Positions 7,115-16,523 of a stretch of 58,260 bases of DNA are shown here, in pieces. Positions within the stretch are counted from its first letter, which is position 1, and the number at the start of each line of letters is the position of its first letter. The stretch is from CADCVT01 sp036389485 (GTDB lineage Bacteria > Actinomycetota > Thermoleophilia > Solirubrobacterales > Solirubrobacteraceae), in assembly GCA_036389485.1 (NCBI GenBank), contig DASVPR010000047.1:1-58260 (forward strand). Reading direction: 5' to 3'. The notes beneath the pieces are model-generated. The model was given only the letters and a program-made list of their open reading frames with translations, was not told the DNA's origin and ran no database searches. The translations under genes were made by a program, and so were the position numbers.

Positions 7115-8743
7115 ATGAAGCGCGTCCTCACCCTCATCGCCCTCGCCGCCGCGGTCGCCGCCATCGCGTCCCTCGGCACGGGCGCGTCCGAGCAGGAGAG
7201 CGGCGACCGGTACTGGGTCGAGCTGGACAACGCGTTCGGCCTGACCGACGGCGCCGACGTGAAGATCGCGGGCGTCCGCGCCGGCAAGGTCACCGAGATG
7301 AAGCTCGACCGCGACGACATGCGGGCGCTCGTGGGGATCGAGGTCACCGAGACCGGCTTCGACGACATCCGCAAGGACGTGCGGTGCGAGACGCGCCCGC
7401 AGTCGCTCATCGGCGAGTACTTCATCGACTGCCGCCCCGGCACCGACGACGAGCGGCTGAAGCCGGGCGACACGATCCCGGTCGAGCAGACCGAGACGAC
7501 GGTCCCGCTCGACCTCATCAACGACATCATGCGCCGGCCGTACCGCGAGCGGTTCAGCATCCTGCTCTCGCAGCTCGGCGCCGGCCTCGCCTCGCGCGGG
7601 CCCGACCTCAACGAGACCATCCGCCGCGCGGTCCCGGCGCTGCGCCAGGTCGACCGGCTGCTGGCGATCCTCGCCGAGCAGCGCCGGACGATCCGCCAGC
7701 TCTACGACGACGCCGAGGAGGTCACCCAGGCGGTGGCGTCCAAGCGCGACGAGGTGGCGCGGTTCGTCGACGAGGCGCGCGACACCGCGCAGGCCGCCGG
7801 CTCGGAGGAGAACGGGATCCGCCGCCAGTGGGCGACGCTGCCGACCTTCCTGCGTGAGCTGCGCCCGACGCTCGAGCAGCTCGAGCTGACCGCGAACGAG
7901 CAGATCCCGGCGCTGCGCAACCTGCGGACCGCCTCGCCGTACCTGCGCAAGCTCTTCGAGACGCTCGGGCCCTACAGCGAGGCGTCCCAGCCCGCGATCC
8001 GGACGCTGAGCGAGGCCGCCTCCAAGGGGCGCGGCGCGATCGAGGCGGCGCGCGAGCCGGTCGCGGAGCTGCGGCGCGGCGTCGACGACCTCCCGGAGGC
8101 GGCCGACAACCTCGCGATCACGCTCGAGCACCTCGACGACCCGCGCTTCGCGATCGAGAAGGATGCCCGCGCCGGCCGCGGCCCCGACGGCGGCTACACC
8201 GGGCTCGAGGCGCTCATCCGCTACTTCTTCCGCCAGTCGCAGGCGATCAACCTGTTCGACGCGTCGAGCTACATCCTCAAGGCGTCGATCTTCCTCGACC
8301 GGCCGTGCGCGAACTACGCGGACGCCAACTCGGTCAAGAGCGGCACGGCGCCTGAGCGCTGCCGCGCGTGGCTCGGGCCGAACCAGCCCGGCGTCACGAG
8401 CGAGGACTTCACCGCCACCGGCGACGGCGGCGGCGGTCGCGCGCGCGGCCGGGCCGGCAAGGCCGATCGGCGCGGCGGGCGCGAGGACCGGCGCGGCGGC
8501 GACCGCGACGGCGGCGGCTCGCGCGACGGCGGCGGCGGCTCCGGCGGCAGCGGGGACTCCGGCGGCGGCGGCGGCGTCGGAGGCCTGAGCCCGGTGCCGA
8601 ACCTCGACGACCTGCTCGACGACGTCCTCCCCGACGACGCCCCGAAGGTCCCCGACACGCCGAAGGTGCCCGACCTCCCGCGCGACGAGGGCGTCCCGCG
8701 CGAGGCCGAGGACCTCCTCGACTTCCTGGTGGGTGACGGCTGA
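7115..8743 (+). CDS. MCE (MlaD) family protein 2 of 6, Gly/Arg/Asp-rich tail
   Basis: The 542-residue protein has an N-terminal hydrophobic anchor (4-24). The MCE domain is at about 33-120 (DGADVKIAGVRAGKVTEM, SLIGEYFIDCRPG), followed by a helical needle region to about 430. Residues ~433-490 are a low-complexity Gly/Arg/Asp stretch encoded by GGC-rich DNA. A Pro/Asp-rich ending follows (KVPDTPKVPDLPRDEG). That tail is not shared by its five paralogues and is probably disordered. It starts one base after the previous gene and its stop overlaps the next start (TGATG). Role: subunit of an envelope lipid transporter (family knowledge). Confidence 0.9.
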   Translation: MKRVLTLIALAAAVAAIASLGTGASEQESGDRYWVELDNAFGLTDGADVKIAGVRAGKVTEMKLDRDDMRALVGIEVTETGFDDIRKDVRCETRPQSLIGEYFIDCRPGTDDERLKPGDTIPVEQTETTVPLDLINDIMRRPYRERFSILLSQLGAGLASRGPDLNETIRRAVPALRQVDRLLAILAEQRRTIRQLYDDAEEVTQAVASKRDEVARFVDEARDTAQAAGSEENGIRRQWATLPTFLRELRPTLEQLELTANEQIPALRNLRTASPYLRKLFETLGPYSEASQPAIRTLSEAASKGRGAIEAAREPVAELRRGVDDLPEAADNLAITLEHLDDPRFAIEKDARAGRGPDGGYTGLEALIRYFFRQSQAINLFDASSYILKASIFLDRPCANYADANSVKSGTAPERCRAWLGPNQPGVTSEDFTATGDGGGGRARGRAGKADRRGGREDRRGGDRDGGGSRDGGGGSGGSGDSGGGGGVGGLSPVPNLDDLLDDVLPDDAPKVPDTPKVPDLPRDEGVPREAEDLLDFLVGDG

Positions 8744-10272
8744 TGCGCCGCAGCTCGTCCTCCATCGTCGCCAACCCCGTGCTCGTCGGCGCGGTCACCG
8801 CCCTCGTCGTCGTGGTCGCAGTCTTCCTCGCCTACAACGCGAACAAGGGCCTGCCGTTCGTGCCGTCGACGACGGTGAAGTTCCGCGTCTCCAACGGCGC
8901 GAACCTGCTCGAGGGCAACGAGGTCCGCGAGGGCGGCGGGCCGCGCATCGGCGTCATCGAGAAGATGCGGCCGGTCCGCCTGAAGGACGGCACGGTCGGC
9001 GCCGAGGCCTCGATGAAGATCGACGCCGAGGCCGGGGACATCCCCGTCGACTCGACGCTCAACCTGCGGCCCCGCTCCGTGCTCGGCCTGAAGTACGTGG
9101 AGCTCACGCGAGGCGACTCCAAGAAGGTCTTCGAGGACGGCCAGACGATGCCGGAGGACCAGGTCGAGTACCCGGTCGAGCTCGACGACTTCCACCGCAT
9201 CTTCAACAGGAAGACGCGCGACTCCGTCCAGACGAACCTCAAGGGCTTCGGCAACACGTTCTCCAACCGCGGGCTGTCGCTGAACGAGACGATCGCGACG
9301 CTCCCGCGCTTCCTCACCCATCTGACGCCGGTCGCCGAGACGCTCGCCGACCCCGACAACCACCTGGCCCGCTTCTTCAAGGAGCTGGGCGACGCGGCGC
9401 GCGTCGTCAGCCCGATCGCCGACCGCTACGCGCACCAGTTCGAGGCGGGCGCCGACACGTTCGAGGCGTGGTCGCGCTACCCCGACCGCCTGCGCAAGAC
9501 GATCCGCGACAACGCTCCGACGATGGAGGTCGGCATCCGGTCGTTCCGCGTGCAGCGGCCCTTCCTGCGCGACACCGCGGCGTTCTCGCGCTCGCTGCGC
9601 CGCGCGACCGAGGTCATGCCGGGCGCGCTGCCGCCGATCACCGCCGCGCTGCAGACCGGCATCCCCGTGCTCGAGAAGCAGTCGGGCTACAACGAGGAGC
9701 TGGGCCGCACGCTCACCGCGCTCGAGGAGCTGATGCGCGACGACAGGACGATCTACGCGCTGCGCGGGGTCACGCGGTTCGTGGACATCGTCCACCCGCT
9801 CATCCGCTTTGTCGGCCCGTACATCACGGTCTGCAACTACTTCAACTACGCGTGGAGCAACGTCGGCGAGCACCTGACGGAGCCCGATCCGACCGGCGGC
9901 TCGCAGCGCACGCTGCTCAACCAGCCGTCGCGCCCGCGCGACCCGCGCGACCCGTCCATCGGCTCGATCGGCGCCAAGACGCCGTCGAACGGCGAGCCGA
10001 CGAGCTCGGGCGTGCCGATGAACCTCCACACGAACGTCTACACCGCGGCGATCGACCACGAGGGCAACGCCGACTGCGAGTCGGGCCAGCGCGGCTACCT
10101 GCAGAAGCTCACGACGTACAACACCGACCCGAACCTCAAGATCGTCACCGACCCGCACATCCCGGGGAACTCGGGGACGACGCTCACCGGGCGCCCGCGC
10201 GTGCCCGAGGGCCAGACGTTCACCCGCCTCCCCGAATCCGGCCCGCGGCTGCCGAAGGAGCTGGACAAGTGA
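8743..10272 (+). CDS. MCE (MlaD) family protein 3 of 6
   Basis: The 509-residue protein has one N-terminal membrane helix (about 9-29, VLVGAVTALVVVVAVFLAY). The MCE domain is at about 42-130 (NLLEGNEVREGGGPRIGVIE, SVLGLKYVELTRG). A helical domain with TLPRFLTHLTPVAETLADP follows, and the C-terminal ~150 residues are Pro/Thr-rich and probably extended. The ATG overlaps the previous stop in TGATG, and its own stop overlaps the next GTG in GTGA, which indicates coupled translation and fixed stoichiometry. Role by family: one subunit of the MCE assembly. Confidence 0.9.
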   Translation: MRRSSSSIVANPVLVGAVTALVVVVAVFLAYNANKGLPFVPSTTVKFRVSNGANLLEGNEVREGGGPRIGVIEKMRPVRLKDGTVGAEASMKIDAEAGDIPVDSTLNLRPRSVLGLKYVELTRGDSKKVFEDGQTMPEDQVEYPVELDDFHRIFNRKTRDSVQTNLKGFGNTFSNRGLSLNETIATLPRFLTHLTPVAETLADPDNHLARFFKELGDAARVVSPIADRYAHQFEAGADTFEAWSRYPDRLRKTIRDNAPTMEVGIRSFRVQRPFLRDTAAFSRSLRRATEVMPGALPPITAALQTGIPVLEKQSGYNEELGRTLTALEELMRDDRTIYALRGVTRFVDIVHPLIRFVGPYITVCNYFNYAWSNVGEHLTEPDPTGGSQRTLLNQPSRPRDPRDPSIGSIGAKTPSNGEPTSSGVPMNLHTNVYTAAIDHEGNADCESGQRGYLQKLTTYNTDPNLKIVTDPHIPGNSGTTLTGRPRVPEGQTFTRLPESGPRLPKELDK

Positions 10273-11822
10273 GGCGGCCGGTCTCCAAGTCGCGCAACGC
10301 GCTCTACGGGCTGGTCGCCTTCCTGATCGTCGCCGTGGTCGTCGTCGCCGGGTTCCGCAAGGACAACCCGTTCAACAACCCGTACGAGATCAAGGCGGCG
10401 TTCCGCAACGTCAACGACCTCAAGCCGCGGTCCCCCGTGCGGATCGCGGGCGTCAACGTGGGCAAGGTCCAGAAGGTCGAGCCGATGGACGGCGGCACCG
10501 GGGCGCTCGTCACGATGGAGATCAAGGACGAGGGCCTGCCGATCCACACCGACGCCGAGGCGAAGGTGCGGCCGCGGATCTTCCTCGAGGGCAACTACTT
10601 CGTCGATCTGCGCCCGGGCTCGCCGACCGCGCCGACGATGGACGAGGGCGACACGATCCCCGTGCAGCGCACCGCCGCGCCGGTGCAGTTCGGCCAGTTC
10701 CTCGAGACGCTGCAGAGCGACACGCGCGAGGACCTGCGGACGGTCCTGCGCGAGTACGGCAAGGCGGTCGACGGCCCCGGCGGCGAGGGCTTCAACGACT
10801 CCATCCAGTACTGGGAGCCGGCGTTCAAGAACTCGTCGCTCGTCAACGACGCGACGCGCGGGATCGAGGAGCACGACCTCTCGAACTACCTGCGCGGCGC
10901 GCGCAAGGTGGCCGAGGGGCTCGACCGCGACCCCGAGTCGCTGAAGGGGCTCATCACGAACCTCGCGGACACCGCGGGCGCGTTCGCGGACGAGCAGGAC
11001 AACCTCAGCGCGACGATCCGCGAGCTGCCGGTGACGCTGCGCGTCGGCCGGCGCGCGCTGGGGGCGCTGCGCGAGGCGTTCCCGCCCGTGCGCCGCCTGG
11101 CGCGGGCGATGCTGCCGACCGTCCGCACGTCGGGCCCGGCGCTCGACGCCCAGCTGCCGCTCGTCAGGCAGCTGCGCAGGCTGGTCGGCCGCGACGAGCT
11201 GCAGGGCCTCGTCAAGGACCTGCGCCCGGCGGTCTCCGCGTTGACGCGGATGAACCGCGAGGCGGTCCCGCTGCAGGAGGAGACGCGGCTGACGGGCAGC
11301 TGCAACATCAACGTCATCCACGAGTGGAACGAGACCGAGGTCCCGGACCCGAACTTCCCGGCGAAGGGCCCGATCTACCAGGAGGCCTCCAAGCAGTTCG
11401 TCGGGCTCGCGGCGGAGAGCCGCAACTTCGACGCCAACGGCCAGTACGTGCGCTCCTACGCGCAGAACGCGAACTACGCGTCGGCCGTCGGCGACGGGCG
11501 CTTCTTCTTCACCGACCTGCCGGTGCTGGGCGTCAACCCGCCGAAGGCGCCGCGCCAGCCGCCGTACCGCGCGGACGTCCCCTGCGAGACGCAGGAGCCG
11601 CCGGACATGCGCACGCGCATCCAGGCGCCGCCGCAGCAGATCAAGATCAACCAGCACGCGCCCGGCGCCGACGCGCGCCGCGCCCGCGTCACGAAGTCGC
11701 TCATGGGCTGGATGCGCGACGAGCTGAAGCGCAGCTCGCTCGGCGAGCGCTACACGCTGTCCGACGAGCCGCTGACGGCATCGGAGATCCCCTCGGTCGC
11801 GAAGGCGGTGGGCGGTCGATGA
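10269..11822 (+). CDS. MCE (MlaD) family protein 4 of 6
   Basis: The 517-residue protein starts with GTG in a GTGA overlap. It has a membrane helix at about 11-29 (ALYGLVAFLIVAVVVVAGF) and an MCE domain at about 40-125 (SPVRIAGVNVGKVQKVEPM, RIFLEGNYFVDLRPG). The helical region has repeated LRELP/LR-type segments. The C-terminal part carries several prolines and two possible disulfide cysteines (around SCNINV and VPCETQEPP). It lies in the same operon as the other five MCE genes. The cargo is unknown. Confidence 0.9.
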   Translation: MRRPVSKSRNALYGLVAFLIVAVVVVAGFRKDNPFNNPYEIKAAFRNVNDLKPRSPVRIAGVNVGKVQKVEPMDGGTGALVTMEIKDEGLPIHTDAEAKVRPRIFLEGNYFVDLRPGSPTAPTMDEGDTIPVQRTAAPVQFGQFLETLQSDTREDLRTVLREYGKAVDGPGGEGFNDSIQYWEPAFKNSSLVNDATRGIEEHDLSNYLRGARKVAEGLDRDPESLKGLITNLADTAGAFADEQDNLSATIRELPVTLRVGRRALGALREAFPPVRRLARAMLPTVRTSGPALDAQLPLVRQLRRLVGRDELQGLVKDLRPAVSALTRMNREAVPLQEETRLTGSCNINVIHEWNETEVPDPNFPAKGPIYQEASKQFVGLAAESRNFDANGQYVRSYAQNANYASAVGDGRFFFTDLPVLGVNPPKAPRQPPYRADVPCETQEPPDMRTRIQAPPQQIKINQHAPGADARRARVTKSLMGWMRDELKRSSLGERYTLSDEPLTASEIPSVAKAVGGR

Positions 11823-13360
11823 AGCGCGCGATCCGCACCCACCTGCGGGACTTCATCGCGATCCTCGCTCTGACCTCGGTCGCGCTGTTCGTCGCCTACT
11901 ACATCCTCCAGAACCAGCGGCTGCGCATCCCCTACCTCGAGGAGCAGCCGTTCGAGCTGAAGGCCGAGATGTCGACCGCGCAGGCGGTCACGCCGGGCCA
12001 GGGCCAGACGGTGCGGATCGCGGGCATCCGCATCGGCGACATCGCGAAGACCGAGCTGAAGGACGGCCGCGCGATCATCACGCTGCACCTCGACCAGGAC
12101 TACAAGGACGTCGTCCGCGAGGGCACGACCGCGCTGCTGCGGCCGCGCACCGGGTTGAAGGACATGTTCCTCGAGCTCAACCCGGCGCCGAAGGACCGGC
12201 CGCTGCTGAAGGAGGGGGCCATGATCCCCGTCCACAACACGCTGCCCGACGTCAACCCCGACGAGATCCTCGCCGGCCTCGACGCCGACACGCGCGACTA
12301 CATCAGGCTGCTGCTCGACGGCGCCGGCGAGGGCCTGCGCGGGCGCGGCGACGACCTGTCCGAGGTGCTGCGGCGCTTCGAGCCGACCTACCGCGACCTC
12401 GCGGCGGTGCAGACCGAGGTCGTCAAGCGGCGCGCCGAGCTGCGCCGGCTCATCAACGCGCTGCAGCGCCTGAACACGACGCTCGGGCGCAAGGACGACG
12501 ACCTCGCCCAGCTCGTGCAGGCCGCCAACCGCGTGTTCCGCGCGATCGCGTCGGAGCGGACGAACGTGTCGACGTCGGTGCGCGAGCTGCCGCCGACGCT
12601 GCGCCAGGCGACGTCGACGCTGCGCAAGGTCGAGGAGCTGGCGGGGGTGCTCGGGCCCGCTGCCGAGGCGTTCCGCCCGGCCGTCGTAGCGCTGCGCGAC
12701 GCGAACCTGCGCACGCGGCCGTTCGCGCTGGACGCCGCGCCGCGGATCCGCGACGACATCCGCCCGTTCGTGCGCGAGGCGCGCCCGCTCGTGCGCGACC
12801 TGGCGCCGGCGGCGAAGGACCTGGCCGACGGCGAGCCGGGGCTGCGCCGCACGTTCCGGGTGATCAACCACTTCTACAACATGCTCGCGTTCAACACGAA
12901 CGGGCGCGAGGGGCCGGACAAGGCCGACCGCGACGAGGGCTACCTCTTCTACACGGGCTGGCTGGTCCACCAGGTCAACAACCTGTTCCGGTCGATGGAC
13001 GCTCACGGCCCGGGCCGCCCGATCACGTTCGGCGGCACGTGCGCGGTGATCGAGAACACGCTCGGCGCGTCCGAGGAGCTGGAGGCGCTGCTCGGGCTGA
13101 CGGGCGCGCTGACCGACCCGCTGGTGTGCGGCGGCGCCGAGGGCACCGGCGGCGCCGCGGCGCTGCTCGAGCAGATCCCACTCACGGGCGAGCTGCCGCC
13201 GCTGCCGAAGAGCGCGCGCGGGAAGGCGCTGGCGCGCAAGGCGTACGAGTACCGGCGCACGCACGGCGGCACGGACCCGAAGTGGATCGTCGAGGCGCGC
13301 AAGCGCGCGGCGAAGGCCCGCGCCAACTCCACTCGCGCGGCGTCAGGGGGCGGGCGCTAG
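11819..13360 (+). CDS. MCE (MlaD) family protein 5 of 6
   Basis: The 513-residue protein has a membrane helix at about 11-30 (FIAILALTSVALFVAYYIL) and an MCE domain at about 45-130 (GQTVRIAGIRIGDIAKTEL, GLKDMFLELNPAP). A long coiled-coil-like region follows (VQTEVVKRRAELRRLINAL). The C-terminal ~130 residues hold FYNMLAFNTNGREG, a segment also typical of actinobacterial MCE proteins, and end in a basic tail. The ATG overlaps the previous stop (ATGA), and the next gene starts directly after its TAG. Confidence 0.9.
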   Translation: MKRAIRTHLRDFIAILALTSVALFVAYYILQNQRLRIPYLEEQPFELKAEMSTAQAVTPGQGQTVRIAGIRIGDIAKTELKDGRAIITLHLDQDYKDVVREGTTALLRPRTGLKDMFLELNPAPKDRPLLKEGAMIPVHNTLPDVNPDEILAGLDADTRDYIRLLLDGAGEGLRGRGDDLSEVLRRFEPTYRDLAAVQTEVVKRRAELRRLINALQRLNTTLGRKDDDLAQLVQAANRVFRAIASERTNVSTSVRELPPTLRQATSTLRKVEELAGVLGPAAEAFRPAVVALRDANLRTRPFALDAAPRIRDDIRPFVREARPLVRDLAPAAKDLADGEPGLRRTFRVINHFYNMLAFNTNGREGPDKADRDEGYLFYTGWLVHQVNNLFRSMDAHGPGRPITFGGTCAVIENTLGASEELEALLGLTGALTDPLVCGGAEGTGGAAALLEQIPLTGELPPLPKSARGKALARKAYEYRRTHGGTDPKWIVEARKRAAKARANSTRAASGGGR

Positions 13361-14800
13361 ATGCAGAAGCAGGCCCCGACTCTCGGCCGGCTCGCCACGA
13401 TGGTGTTCTTCGCGCTGTCGTGCTTCGGCCTGTTGATGTTCCTGTGGCTGGCGTTCGGCGGGCCGACGCCGTTGAAGCCGAAGGGCTACCAGTTCAAGAT
13501 CGCGTTCTCCGAGGTCTCGCAGCTGGCGACGCAGTCCGACGTGCGGGTGGCGGGCGTGGAGATCGGCAAGGTCGTCAAGGTCGACCGCACGACGCGCGGC
13601 GACTCGGTCCTGGCGACGCTCGAGATCGATCGCAAGTACGCGCCGGTCTGCTCCGACGCGAAGGCGCAGATCCGCAACAAGACGATCCTCGGGCAGACGT
13701 ACGTCGAGCTGACGCTCGGGTCGAAGTCGTGCACGAAGCTCGCCGACGGGGGCGTGCTCGACGAGCGCAACGTCGGCGACCTCGTCTCGCTCGACGAGAT
13801 CCTCAACACGCTCGACCCGTACACGCGGCAGGCGTACCGGACGTGGCAGCAGGGCGTCTCGCACGCGATCGACGGGCGCGGCGACGAGCTGAACGACGCG
13901 ATCGGCAACCTGCCCGAGTTCGTCGACTCGGGCGGTGACCTGTTCGAGGTGCTCGACGAGAACCGCCGCGCGCTCGGGGCCCTCGTGAAGAACACGGGCG
14001 TCGTGTTCGGCGCGCTGACCGAGCGCGAGGATCAGCTCTCGAACCTGATCGAGAACAGCGACACCGTCTTCACCGCGATCCAGTCCGAGCGCGAGGACTG
14101 GGCGCAGGTGTGGAACATCTTCCCGACGTTCCTCGAGGAGTCGCGGCTGACCTACGCGCGGCTCGAGCGCTTCGCGCGCGACACCCGGCCGCTGGTCCGC
14201 GACCTGCGCCCGGCGCTGGACGACCTGCGCCCGACGTTGATCGCCCTGCGCGACCTGTCGCCCGACCTGCGCACGCTGTTCCGCAACCTCGACCCGCTCA
14301 TCGAGGCGGGCAAGGAGTCGCTGCCCGCGCAGCGCGAGCTGTTCGAGGGCCTGCGCCCGGTGTTCGGCGCGCTCGGCCCGTGGCTCTCGGAGCTGAACCC
14401 GGTCCTCGCGTGGCTCGGCGAGCACCAGCACACGATCAGCGACATCTTCGCCAACCTCGGCGTCGCGACGCACGCGAGGACGCAGTCGCGCGACCCGCAG
14501 GCCACCGGCCACTACCTGCGCCAGTTCGGCCCGACGGGCGCCGAGACCGCCGCGGTCCACCCGAACCGGCTGGCGGCGAACCGCGGCAACACGTACATCA
14601 ACCCGCTGTCGCTCGTCGGCCCGGAGCGCGCCGCGCGCGGCATCATCGACGCCTTCGACTGCAAGAACGTCTCGGGCGAGCAGGACAAGCCGGACAAGGA
14701 GGAGAACCCCGCCTGCTTCAACCAGGCGCCGTACCAGTTCGGCGGCGCCCTGCGGAAGTTCCCGCATGTGGAGCGAGAGGACTACGCGCGCGGCAGGTGA
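13361..14800 (+). CDS. MCE (MlaD) family protein 6 of 6
   Basis: The 479-residue protein has a membrane helix at about 9-30 (ATMVFFALSCFGLLMFLWLA). The MCE domain is at about 40-130 (QSDVRVAGVEIGKVVKVD, TILGQTYVELTLG), followed by a helical domain whose LR-rich repeats (TRPLVRDLRPALDDLRPTL) resemble MCE proteins 1-5. It completes a canonical set of six. It starts immediately after the previous stop, and its TGA overlaps the GTG of the lipoprotein gene. As in all six, no catalytic motif is expected; the protein is a structural lipid conduit. Confidence 0.9.
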   Translation: MQKQAPTLGRLATMVFFALSCFGLLMFLWLAFGGPTPLKPKGYQFKIAFSEVSQLATQSDVRVAGVEIGKVVKVDRTTRGDSVLATLEIDRKYAPVCSDAKAQIRNKTILGQTYVELTLGSKSCTKLADGGVLDERNVGDLVSLDEILNTLDPYTRQAYRTWQQGVSHAIDGRGDELNDAIGNLPEFVDSGGDLFEVLDENRRALGALVKNTGVVFGALTEREDQLSNLIENSDTVFTAIQSEREDWAQVWNIFPTFLEESRLTYARLERFARDTRPLVRDLRPALDDLRPTLIALRDLSPDLRTLFRNLDPLIEAGKESLPAQRELFEGLRPVFGALGPWLSELNPVLAWLGEHQHTISDIFANLGVATHARTQSRDPQATGHYLRQFGPTGAETAAVHPNRLAANRGNTYINPLSLVGPERAARGIIDAFDCKNVSGEQDKPDKEENPACFNQAPYQFGGALRKFPHVEREDYARGR

Positions 14801-15255
14801 CCCCGCGCGCGCTGCCCCTCTGCCTGGTCGCGCTCGCCGGTTGCGGCGGCGATGACGGGCCCACTCCTCCGCGCTCCACGCCGTCGCCGTCTCCGGAAGC
14901 GGTCGTGCGCGGCTGGGCCGCCGACATGCGCCGCTCGGACATCGTCGCCGCGACCGCGCGGTTCGCCGTGCCCGCGATCGTCGCCAACGGCACGCCGGAG
15001 ATCCGGCTCGAGACGCGCGCGCAGGTCGCGGTGTTCAACGAGCAGCTGCCGTGCGGCGGGCGGGTGGTGCGGACCGAGAGGCGTGGCCGGTTCGTCGTGG
15101 CGACGTTCGTCCTGGTCGACCGGCCGCGATCGAAGTGCGACGGGCCGGGTGGGCGCGCGAAGGCGGCCTTCGAGGTCCGCGACGGCAAGATCGTCCGCTG
15201 GCTGCGGGTGCCGATGGAGGGCGAGCCCGAGCCCCCGCCGGGCGACGTGGTATGA
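14797..15255 (+). CDS. Small lipoprotein, NTF2/SnoaL-like, MCE-associated
   Basis: The 152-residue protein starts with GTG overlapping the last MCE stop (GTGA). A short hydrophobic leader ends in a lipobox LVALAGC, so it should be lipidated at that Cys and membrane-tethered. After a Pro/Ser linker, the domain begins with a helix (EAVVRGWAADMRRSDIVAA) and ends in strands with KAAFEVRDGKIVRWLRVP. This pattern resembles NTF2/SnoaL-like folds and recalls the Mas accessory proteins at the ends of mycobacterial mce operons. The fold assignment is tentative; the operon link is strong. Confidence 0.75.
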   Translation: MTPRALPLCLVALAGCGGDDGPTPPRSTPSPSPEAVVRGWAADMRRSDIVAATARFAVPAIVANGTPEIRLETRAQVAVFNEQLPCGGRVVRTERRGRFVVATFVLVDRPRSKCDGPGGRAKAAFEVRDGKIVRWLRVPMEGEPEPPPGDVV

Positions 15256-15265
15256 CGCCCGCCTC

Positions 15266-15562
15266 ATGCCCGACGTCCTGCGCCCCCTCTTCGACCAGGT
15301 CGTGATCAAGGAGCTCGAGCCCGACCGGATGCGGAAGTCCGGTTTGCTCGTGCCGCAGGGCACGCACGATCTGCCGCCCAACGAAGGGATCGTGCTGGCG
15401 GTCGGCGACGGGCCGTACGAGCAGCCCGACTTCAAGATGCCGGTCGCGCCCGGCGACCACGTCGTCTTCCCGCGGTCGGCCGGCGTGTGGGTCGAGGTCG
15501 AGGACGAGCGGCTGCTGGTCTGCCGCGTCCGCGAGCTGCTCGGCGTGATCGAAGCCGCCTAG
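15266..15562 (+). CDS. GroES-like co-chaperonin (Cpn10 family)
   Basis: The 98-residue product aligns by eye with GroES along its full length: RPLFDQVVIKELEPDRMRKS (start), GIVLAVGDG (mid), VAPGDHVVFPRSAG (roof/base strand) and ERLLVCRVRELLGVIE (C-terminal strand). Cpn10 rings cap GroEL and enclose folding substrates. No groEL is nearby, and the mobile-loop region (GLLVPQGTHDLPPNE) differs from standard GroES. It may therefore be a secondary paralogue rather than the main groES. It follows the lipoprotein gene by 10 bases. Confidence 0.8.
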   Translation: MPDVLRPLFDQVVIKELEPDRMRKSGLLVPQGTHDLPPNEGIVLAVGDGPYEQPDFKMPVAPGDHVVFPRSAGVWVEVEDERLLVCRVRELLGVIEAA

Positions 15563-16506
15563 CGGGGGGCGTGGGTGACGTCGCGCTTGAGGAACTGCGC
15601 GGCGACGCGGAAGGCGGGGCGCAGGCGACGGGTCGGGCCGATGAGGGCGGAGTCCCAGGCGGCGTCCTCGACGGCGCGCCACTGGTAGAGGTAGACGCGC
15701 TTGATCCGGGCCGACTGCGCGACCGCGAGGCGCAGGACGTAGCGGGTCGCGCCGGCCGCGTCGCGCAGGCGGCGCTTCATCGGGACGCCGACGCGGCCCC
15801 GCGGGCGGCGCACGACGCCGCCGGTCTCCGTGAGCCACAGCTGCCCGTTGGTGATGCGCAGGAACTGGCGGGTCGCGGTCGACTTGCGCCCGTACGCGTC
15901 GCCGTAGTTGTGCAGGCCCCAGATGCGCGGCCTCGCTCGCAGCACGCGCTGGTACTTCTCCGTGTACCGCGTCATCCCGGGCGTGTCGAGCATGTCGCCG
16001 GCGACGATCCGGCACGCCGGACACTCGGCGTTCATCGCGTTCCAGTAGCGGCCGGCCATGTCGGGCCGCTTCCACGTCGGCTGCTTCGGGTGGTTCGGCT
16101 CGTTCCACGGGATGAAGGCGGTGACGTCGGGGTGCGCCTCACGGAAGCGGCGGAACGCCCAGCGGTACGCGCTCAGCGTCGGGAGCGTCCGGTCGCCGCG
16201 GTCGTCCCACGTCCGGCCGAAGGCCACGACCGGGTCGACGCTCAGCGCGCGCGTCTTGTCGAGCCAGACGCGGACGCGCTCGCGGTCGGACTCCCCGTTC
16301 ATGACGTCCCACGGCACGACGATCCGCGCCGTCTGCATCCCAAGCCAGCGGAAGAGCGGGTCGTCGAACATCTCGGCGTGCTGCTCGCCGATGCCGAGCA
16401 TCACCCGCGGCGGCGCGGCGTGCGCGGCCGTCGGCGGCGCGGCGGCGGCGGCCAGCGCGACCAGGACGAGGAGCAGGGCGGCGCGGCGCGGCATCGGCCG
16501 CGCCAT
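15559..16506 (-). CDS. Secreted clan-A glycoside hydrolase-like protein
   Basis: The 315-residue protein has a signal peptide (RRAALLLVLVALAAAAAPP, cut near AHA-A). The TIM-barrel pattern of clan GH-A follows: IPWNEPNH carries the likely acid/base Glu after strand 4, and LWLTETGGV carries the likely nucleophile after strand 7. This resembles GH39/GH5-related families acting on beta-linked polysaccharides. Substrate is unknown. A start at 16494 (MPRRAAL) is also possible. Its stop shares CTAG with that of the convergent GroES-like gene. It lies 17 bases downstream of the methyltransferase gene on the same strand. Confidence 0.75.
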   Translation of the reverse strand: MARPMPRRAALLLVLVALAAAAAPPTAAHAAPPRVMLGIGEQHAEMFDDPLFRWLGMQTARIVVPWDVMNGESDRERVRVWLDKTRALSVDPVVAFGRTWDDRGDRTLPTLSAYRWAFRRFREAHPDVTAFIPWNEPNHPKQPTWKRPDMAGRYWNAMNAECPACRIVAGDMLDTPGMTRYTEKYQRVLRARPRIWGLHNYGDAYGRKSTATRQFLRITNGQLWLTETGGVVRRPRGRVGVPMKRRLRDAAGATRYVLRLAVAQSARIKRVYLYQWRAVEDAAWDSALIGPTRRLRPAFRVAAQFLKRDVTHAPR

Positions 16507-16523
16507 CGTAGTCGCGCCGCCCG

